Source: Zingiber officinale
Lineage: Eukaryota > Streptophyta > Magnoliopsida > Zingiberales > Zingiberaceae
Assembly: GCF_018446385.1 (NCBI RefSeq)
Contig: NC_055992.1
Coordinates: forward strand, 103,496,947 to 103,560,946
Reading direction: 5' to 3'
Length of the DNA: 64,000 nt
Shown: positions 56,644 through 64,000 of the stretch, piece by piece
Numbering within the stretch: the first letter of the stretch is position 1
Layout: each line of letters opens with the position of its first letter
Translations under genes and position numbers: made by a program
Notes under the pieces: generated by a model
Told to the model about the DNA's origin: nothing
The model's database searches: none
What the model saw: the letters and a program-made list of their open reading frames with translations, nothing else

Positions 56644-59031
56644 CTAAGTGTAAGACCTAATTAATCCAAGATTATAAAGTGATTTTGACCTGAATAAGCC
56701 ACCAAAGAGCAATCGGGTAGAAGACTCTTGTGGAGATTTAAGTTCATCAGAATTGCCTTTCACTTGTAGCACTGTTTGCCCTATCTCGGATCGTATGTCA
56801 TCCAAGGTCTTTGGGTCAACTGAATTACCAGCAACATCGCGGACGTAAAATGTGTTGATAGCTTTACCATCTCTTGTAGACACTTCAGCTCTTGTGACTG
56901 TTAGGCCATGCTCACGGAATATTCTCGTGACATCAGATAACAGACCCATTCGATCGCTTGTAGACAACTCCAACTTAAGACCCTGGAAGTATCAAATAGA
57001 AGAAGGAAAATGAGCAAGGAGGAAGACTAAAAGTATCATGAAAATGTCACTAGGTGATATAGGATGTCATATGCTGAAACATGGGCCAGCAACATAGATG
57101 CGTGTAATTCTAAACACAACTATAATCAAATGGTATGTGAAACTTAAACTGCATATTAGAGTAAATCAGTTGCACCTCAGACACTCTCCTCTCTATGGCT
57201 GCTTCAAGGCACTGAACAACTCGCTGACGCTCAGCTTCTGAGTTAACCACGGAACCATCTATATGTCTAATGCAGTACTCCTTCATAATGGTAGGAACAT
57301 ATAGCAATTAGTATCACACTGTTTCATCAAAGTCTTTTTTGTGTGTGTGTGAGTACTAAACACAAAGTAAAGCCTTAACAGAAGATACCTGATAAGCTTT
57401 TGGGCCCTCTGCGTCAACGCTTCCATGGAAAACCACATACTGCATATCTGTCAAAGTGCAAACTGTATCGAAAAGAAGCTTTGGCCTATCCTTACATTGC
57501 ACTGTGACAACAGAGCAATCCTTGTCAAACCAGTTAACGACAGTAACCTTTGGTCGGCAATGCTCATTCTCATTGTCCTCATCTGACTTCTCATAATCCC
57601 TATCATCAAACATCATTTGATGCAGCCTCCTCTCTTTGTGGGTGATACCCATTGAAACCGCAGTCTTGGCTCTCCTATGGCTGTTGTTTCCATTTAGAAC
57701 ATTGCAAAGGAGCTGTTTGATTTTAGAGAGCCTTTGGGGGTCAGTAATAGCAGAACCTGTCTCCTCATCGGTCACCTGCATTACTGCTGCAGCTCTAGCG
57801 TTGTGCGTCCACACCTCAGCACTCACCACATTGCATTTTAGATCAGTGAGAACTGAACTAACTTCAGAGAGCAGGCCAGGGCGATCTGCCCCAGTTAGCT
57901 CAATTGACGTGTGATCAGAGGACGAAGGCATGAAATCTACAGATCTACTTCGTGATGGTTCAAAAGAACCTTCCCCTATCGACTACAATAACAAGGAATT
58001 AGACCATGTCAGCTGCTGGGCACATACCACAATAAGAGAGAACATGAAGATGGAGCAAAAAGTATACTTTTCTGATGCAGTCCTTTATATTTTCCAGTTG
58101 TTTTTGAGTCTCAATTTTTTTACCATCTGTATCTGTCACTTTAAAAACTGCAACAGTCCAAGAAGAACAAATCCAATTAGCATAAATCACAAAAGAATCA
58201 GGAAGCTAGAGGAGCTGTTAAACCAATGAAATACCATCCATGAACCACCCTCCATCAGATGAGATATAAGCTTTCTTGATAATGAGATTAAGGTCTATAA
58301 GGACCTGAACAACTTCCAAAAGGATTCCATATTTATTTGCACTATCGACCTATGCCAATTGCAAAGAACAAAACCAAGATATCATAAATCACAAACACCA
58401 AGGTTCATTCAAGGAGAAACCAGCAGGGTATCAGAAGATCATAGATTACCTTAATAACCGTAGCATTTGGGCAAGAATTATTATCGATAACAACCCTAAC
58501 AAGAGAAAGAAAGGATCAGAAAATTCCAGATTCAAAAGCGACAACTAGATGTAAGAGAATTTACATACCGTGGAGGGTTCATTCTTCGGATGAATTTCTC
58601 ATATTCATCGTCACTGTCCCAGGAAGAACTCGAATCTCCATCTACATAAGAAGTTACAATTTCGAGAAATTAGTAGCCTAATCCGCGCGTAAATCTGCAC
58701 GGCCAGTTCAAAAGCTCCTTCTTTTCCATCAAGGAAGCACGCATTCGACGCAAAATCGCAACAAAACAGCAATATACTAAGGGAAAAAGCGAACAAACAA
58801 GCGGAAAAACAAAACCCGCAGGAAACTCAAACAAAATAGGAATCCAGACAGAAAATTTTCAGGGGAAAGGGAGAAAAAAAATCCTGCAGCGCGAGCAACT
58901 CGAATCCAACCAGAACTGGCTGGAAGTCAAGCCATAACAAAGGGATCGGTCGAGGCCACGAAGGGAAACCAAATTCCCAACAAGAAACGAGAAACAACGA
59001 TCCAACGAGGGCAGAGCGAACGCATACCCAT
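56644..59031 (-). CDS. ACT-domain repeat protein (ACR4-like)
   Basis: Eight exons: 59031-59028, 58641-58569, 58495-58450, 58349-58235, 58147-58068, 57982-57389, 57280-57176 and 56982-56644 (1356 nt, 451 residues). All junctions are GT-AG and in phase. The first coding exon is only ATGG, and joining gives [20 protein letters not shown], the normal family N-terminus. Four ACT domains are visible: about residues 36-105 ([20 protein letters not shown]), 126-185 ([15 protein letters not shown]), 259-320 ([16 protein letters not shown]) and 340-410 ([20 protein letters not shown]). Length and domain count match plant ACR proteins, which are thought to be amino-acid-responsive regulators without an enzymatic domain. 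No frame damage is seen, so it is a likely functional gene. Confidence 0.92.
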
Positions 59032-61773
59032 CTGCGCAGTGTTTGGTCGGAACTCGGAAGCGTCGCTCGCCTCTCCCGTCCGCCCTCTCGCTCTCTCGCT
59101 CTCTATTGAGTTGCGCTGCGCAGGGAGAAAAACGCGATCTTTGGCGATCAGCCGTCGGACGCCACGGTGAAGGAAGCGGCGCAGGTTAAAAAAGCGCTCT
59201 TTCGGCGTACGAATACGTACGATTAATGTATGCGGAATAAATTGATGTACCTGACTCATTCAATTTTATTAAAGGCTACGTATAATAACGGTAGAAGCCG
59301 TCGTTATTCCAGAGCTGCGTTTATAAAAGAGAATAATATATTTACAGGAGAATTTTATTTCGTCTTCAAATATCTATTCGTGTTTAAATGACTTTTAAAA
59401 TATTTTAAAATCATGAAAATACACGATGTGAATTATACACATAACTAAGAGTATTTTTATAAAATCTCTTTTCAATATTTTTTCTAAAATATATCGAGGT
59501 TTGTGTTAAATAATAGCACGTTTTCATTTAGAATCAAACTCGTAGCTTGAACACTTCAAACGGCTGACACATCACGCAACTAAATATGGCAACAATCAAA
59601 ACTTGCTTTTAATTATTTATTTAATTTTTCTTAACTTTGTTAATATTTTAAGAACTTTTTTACGAAATTAATATTGAAGATGATATCGTGTTGCCGACCA
59701 CTACTACTGCAATTGAGAACTTGGGATGTGAATGGCGCATTCGAGCTGTCTTCTTCTATATTTGACCATTTATATTATTAGTAGTCATCTATAATTTATT
59801 TTCTTTATTATCTAAAAATAAATTAATAATGAAGATACTAAAAGTAAATGAATCTATCTTTTACCATATATAAAAACTTGGGATGTGAAGTCTAATAATA
59901 TTGTTTATTTAATTGTGAAGCCTAATAATGTTGTTTATTTAATTTGTTTTCTTTGATTTTTTTCCCTTTTTTATAACAATGTGTATTTCCATTTTTCAAA
60001 TAAGTGAATTGTCTTTTATTTTCTTTCTTATTCATCATCACATCCTCTTTTTGTACCATGATCATCTCTACAACTAAGACAAAGAAAGAGAATAATTAGA
60101 GAGTAAGTTAAAAAATAAAATAATTTGGTGCACAAAATTCTTATTAATAAAAAAAAATTAATAATATCAGTTAACCTTATTGATTATTCCGGAGGTGACC
60201 AATTTAATCTCATGAAAATTTATTATCAGTCATCAGGATAAATCAAAAAACGCACTCGACGATCAAATAAAAAACTTAACCTCCTTTAATTACACCTTTC
60301 AAATCATATTAATTTTATTGTAGGTGGTTTTTTCTTATATTTATGAGAGATTATTTACGTGACTCATGATTAAGTTTGACATTGCAAAAGATATTAAATT
60401 TTTGTTTTAAAAAATAAATAAATTAGACTATGCTTTACAAAATCTGACATATTTATCGAGTTGATTTTCTTTGGAAAGTCAAATTATTAAATTAACCAAG
60501 AACAAATGAAAATTGGGCTTGGGTTTGGGCTTTCGAGCCACAAAGCCCATATGCTACCAAAAAATAATTATGAATAATTCAGTTTTTTTAATAATGAATT
60601 ATTAGAATGACTGAATCAGGTCAACCAAGTCAACAATCCAAATAATTCAAACTAATTAGACGAAAACTAGTCAAGCCAAATATATAGGAAAATCTAGGGT
60701 GGTCATGCGAACTAGGCGAATTAAATTTTTTTTTTCATTGTTGACACCAACAATCTCATCTATCTAATTCATGTTGATTAGTTCAATCCTATAACAATTT
60801 TTACCATTAAAATAAATTAAAAAGTTATAAAAACAAATAATCCATTAACTTAGTATTCTTAAATCAAGTACTCATTAAGATAAATTCATTTATTAATTTA
60901 CTAAAACTAAAACTTAATACTTAGATATGCTTGAAAAACCGAAAAGACACTCTACCATTATACTATTGTCACAAAAAAAAAAAAAAAAAAAAAATTAGCC
61001 CACGAAACTGGGACTGATCCTTAAATACATTATTTCATAAAAGGGCATTTTATTGTTGCGAAGATTATCTATTTATTAGTTACAATATTTTTCCAGTCAA
61101 ATATAATAATCCAAATAAACTACATTTCAGTAAAGATTTGCAAATATAATTCTCTATTGTTCTCTTCGTCAATATTGTTTTGAAGAACTCTCCATCTTAC
61201 TTTATTTTACACACGAATCATAATCATTTTACACGAGTTGGAACTTGGAAATGGACCAAAATCTATTGAATCAACGCCAACCCACAGGAGCTACTTTATT
61301 TTACACATGAATCATAATCATAATAACTACATTTCAGTAAAGATTTGCAAAAGTACAGAATAAAGGCTGCCATTTCTTTTACCGTAGAAGAAAAACAAAT
61401 AAACACAAATAATTATAGAACAATCCAAGTCCAATAGGATTATCTATTTCATATTTGATCTTAATTCATAAAACAAAAATTAATAAAGCATCCACTTTGT
61501 GTCATCTTCTCACCAACCTTGTAATCCACACACTTCCATAGTTGCTCCTGGTCCAAATCAAAGGGCCACAGGTCATTTTGACTAAGGGATCACATGTTGT
61601 AAGCTTTCCTTTCAGATGTCTCATTTTGACCTGTTCAAGAACACAATCAAAGAGTGTAATTGTGAATCCAAAGAAGCAATGATAATAATAAACAAAAGGA
61701 CATTTCACATGAATCCCATGATCCATTAATTAAGTTTTTTTCTGAACCGCGTGTTCACCTACTACACAGATTA

Positions 61774-61809
<36 letters not shown>

Positions 61810-62807
61810 ACCACTGAATTATTGGATAATCTTCATATCACAATCTAGTTTTAGTTGGAAAAAGTGTGGCTCTCAAATGCAATGTGGATTCAAGGAGCAG
61901 AAGACAGTAATGTTGCTTTGGATAGTGATCAAGCATTTATCCTCCTTTAAGAAGAACAAAAGAATAAAATCAATGGGAAAAAAACACAAAGGGAAAATAA
62001 TTCTTCAAAGCTAAGAACTGAGCCTTTTTTTCTGTATCAAAAAAATCTTTTTAAAGTCACTTCAACCTTAATCGTACCCGGGTTTATTTGCTCTGCTACG
62101 TGCGAACAGGGGAACATGGCTTGTTGGCTACTGACTTTGATTGAACAAACCACCCTGATAAAACATGCTTAGTGGTTCAATGAATCCGCAACTGGCAAGA
62201 AAAGAAACAGTGCCGACTACATAATTCTGCTGAAACTTCTTTTTCTGCCTTTCCTTGCAACATTCACACATTTATAATTTGATTAACAAGAAAAAGAATA
62301 TAACAAGTATGATGCAAATCGAGCACACTCTATGTATTGGTGTGTCCACTTAATTCTCTTACAAGAGATCGATACTTGGTTTTTCCTTTGTTTTTAACGC
62401 AAACTCTGATTAATATCTATCAGCAACAAAAGTATACCCATACAAAACCGTTGTCTTGGAAGACTGTATCATCTTGTGGGGCATGTTGTCAAATCCACAC
62501 GCTAAAAGCTATTTTTTAGTGATAAAAGAAAATAACAAATGGTGATGGAGGAGATGTACCTACAAAATGATAGTTATCAATCAGGCTGAGTTGTTGCCGT
62601 TTTCAGCTGCTCATTCTCTGGATGTGTCAATTCTGTCCATTGTCTCTCTTCTTCTTTACGGTGGATTTCCTCCTGGAGAATGGCTGTCTCTCAAGATAAC
62701 CTCCATCATAAATTGCCTCGAATCCTCCAGTTTTTGGCACGGCGGTCTTCTCTGGAAGTAAAAGAAGGGGATAAAGATCTGTTTGAAGAAGTGAAGTGTG
62801 CTGTACA
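59032..62807. other. intergenic, AT-rich
   Basis: 59032-59260 is the GC-richer 5' flank of the ACR gene. Beyond it are AT-rich DNA, a duplicated 34-bp unit at about 59886-59950 (GTTTATTTAATTnnGAAG), a poly-A run near 60967-60994 and an interleaved duplication at 61118-61350 (ACTACATTTCAGTAAAGATT and ACTTTATTTTACACA each occur twice). No gene is supported until the MAP70 5' region near 62520. Confidence 0.55.
61776..61803. repeat. (TA)n microsatellite
   Basis: About fourteen TA units. Confidence 0.9.
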
Positions 62808-62871
62808 ATGGGCAGCTTGGGTGATGCAGCAGGAGCCAAGGAACTCTTTGCGAGTCTTTCTGACCCTGTAA
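62680..62871 (+). promoter_or_regulatory. upstream ORF overlapping the MAP70 start
   Basis: A 63-codon frame from ATG at 62680 to 62871 runs across the MAP70 ATG at 62808 in a different frame. If the transcript includes it, initiation here would reduce MAP70 translation. The peptide resembles nothing I know. Confidence 0.4.
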
Positions 62872-64000
62872 TAATTGAGCTCAACAGGCTACAAAATAGT
62901 ATTTTGGGTACGTTTGTCCTTCAAACTTTTTTCCTTCACGAATTACTCTTCTACTTCTAGATCTTAGCCAAGTTGCTCAAACATGATTTCCTGCTCAAAA
63001 GGTCCAGTTCTCATTGAAGAATATGGGCATTCTGAAATACAAATTACACAGCTCATTTTTCTAAGTCCATTTTGGATTTCTTGAACTCGGAAAATTGCCT
63101 TGCTGCGGAAAGAGTTTAGTTCATACTCATAGAAAGTGCCAAATTTCCTAAGCTTAAGAATGAATATAAAGATCAAACTAGTGGGGTCTGAGTTTGACAG
63201 GATAAATTCTAAATATCGATTTCCAATGATGACACAGAGAAAGCTTTTATTAGAGATAAAATGACAGTCCCCACATATTCGCATACTACCTTCAACATAA
63301 ATATATGATTCATAAAAGTTTAGATTCTAGGTTACTTGCTAGAATCCTCAGCAAGCCGCTTCAACCTACAACAAATGATGCCAACTTTTATTCTTTCTGG
63401 ATGAAATCCAATGTAATTTTTGATAATCATAATTGCCTTCTTAATAACAGAGTTTTTGAAGTAAAATTCAGACTGGCTCAGAATTTTACTCATTTGTCAC
63501 AATAGTTGGGCTTACCTGTATGAAAGAAAAGTATCTGCATGAGTTCCCGTCCACTTGTTTCTCATCCGAATGATTCAGTTTCAATAACATCAAAGCAGTA
63601 CAAAGGATAAAAGGAAGTGGATTGACTACCAATCATTTTCTTTCCAACAGTTCTAGTTAGCATCAATTTCATGGATCCCATTACTAACCAAGTCTCCGTT
63701 ATGCTATTGTCGGAACAGGGGGTCCTACTTCTGGGCTATTTTTGTCCTTTTCTTATTGTAAACAACAGAAATTACTTTAGTTTCTGCAAGATCATTTGGC
63801 ATTATCTGAAAGTTGGGTCCTACAATAACATCAATGAAGCAATTGAGTTTGATTGCATAAATTCATTTGAACCGACTTGACTAAATTCTGAGCTTAACCT
63901 GCAGAGAAGGAAAGGGAGTTGGGACTTGCTAAAAATGAAATAAAAGCCTTGAAGGGAACTGAAATCTTGAAGGATAAGGCCATTATGGAGGCAAGTAGAG
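62808..64000 (+). CDS. MAP70-like microtubule-associated protein, 5' part
   Basis: Exon 1, 62808-62907, reads MGSLGDAAGAKELFASLSDP and then VIIELNRLQNSIL. A GT donor at 62908 and an acceptor CTGCAG at 63904 join in phase to exon 2 from 63905 (EKERELGLAKNEIKALKGTE, continuing past the window end). The DPV..ELNRL and KERELG..EIKALK text is the start of the plant MAP70 family, long coiled-coil proteins that bind cortical microtubules. The MAP70-5 type looks closest. The ATG is the first after an in-frame TGA 24 bases upstream. The rest of the gene lies outside the window. Confidence 0.82.

Noticed and set aside
59275-59310. small palindrome AATAACG...CGTTATT upstream of the ACR gene
   Set aside because: Too short and without target duplication to call an element or regulatory site.

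Overview
The window reads as nuclear DNA of a flowering plant. It holds intron-rich plant genes (a mitochondrial-type glycine-rich RNA-binding protein, a kelch protein, an ACT-domain repeat protein and the start of a MAP70 gene) separated by thick layers of nested transposons. The many Sirevirus-like and other LTR copies, with their tRNA-iMet-type primer sites, suggest a repeat-rich monocot, perhaps Zingiberales. That placement is inference only.

Layout. 1-3090: an LTR fragment, a foldback element split by a tRNA-derived SINE, and AT-rich filler. 3091-14229: an old LTR on the minus strand, split by a complete Sirevirus-like element (4148-13617, exact 5-bp target duplication GCTTA). That element keeps gag but has no protease, integrase or reverse transcriptase. 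In their place are a 1.4-kb AT-rich array, an internal promoter-like module built from the same GGTCGACC palindromes as its LTRs, and an extra ORF with a short intron. 14230-26281: two host genes on the minus strand (15429-17405 and 19443-26281), with a hAT-type MITE between them. 26866-28790: a truncated Sirevirus-like LTR and a broken gag, joined abruptly to the decayed pol of a different copia family (28791-34300). That pol is split by a 3.5-kb solo LTR.

34301-53898 is a set of nested insertions. An old copia 3' LTR was hit by a younger copy of its own family (35292-52294, target duplication CGGCC). The younger copy was then hit by three more elements: a PIF/Harbinger-like element with a GC-rich minisatellite core (35970-36794), a solo LTR (37737-39637) and a CACTA transposon (42324-46711). 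The CACTA element carries exon-intron fragments of at least four unrelated host genes, all on one strand: ALFIN-like, hnRNP Q/LIF2-like, CBSX3-like and a SPIN1/QKI-like KH protein. It is a gene-capturing (Pack-CACTA) element and one of the two most striking objects here.

53899-55407 is the C-terminal part of a hAT transposase. 56644-59031 is a complete ACT-repeat (ACR) gene on the minus strand. 59032-62807 is AT-rich intergenic DNA. 62808-64000 is the first part of a MAP70-like gene on the plus strand, with an overlapping upstream ORF.

The main novelty candidates are the palindrome-pair array shared by an LTR and an internal promoter in a pol-less retrotransposon, and the four-gene CACTA capture. 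All exon models were made by eye from splice consensus, reading frame and remembered family features. No alignment or database search was run.
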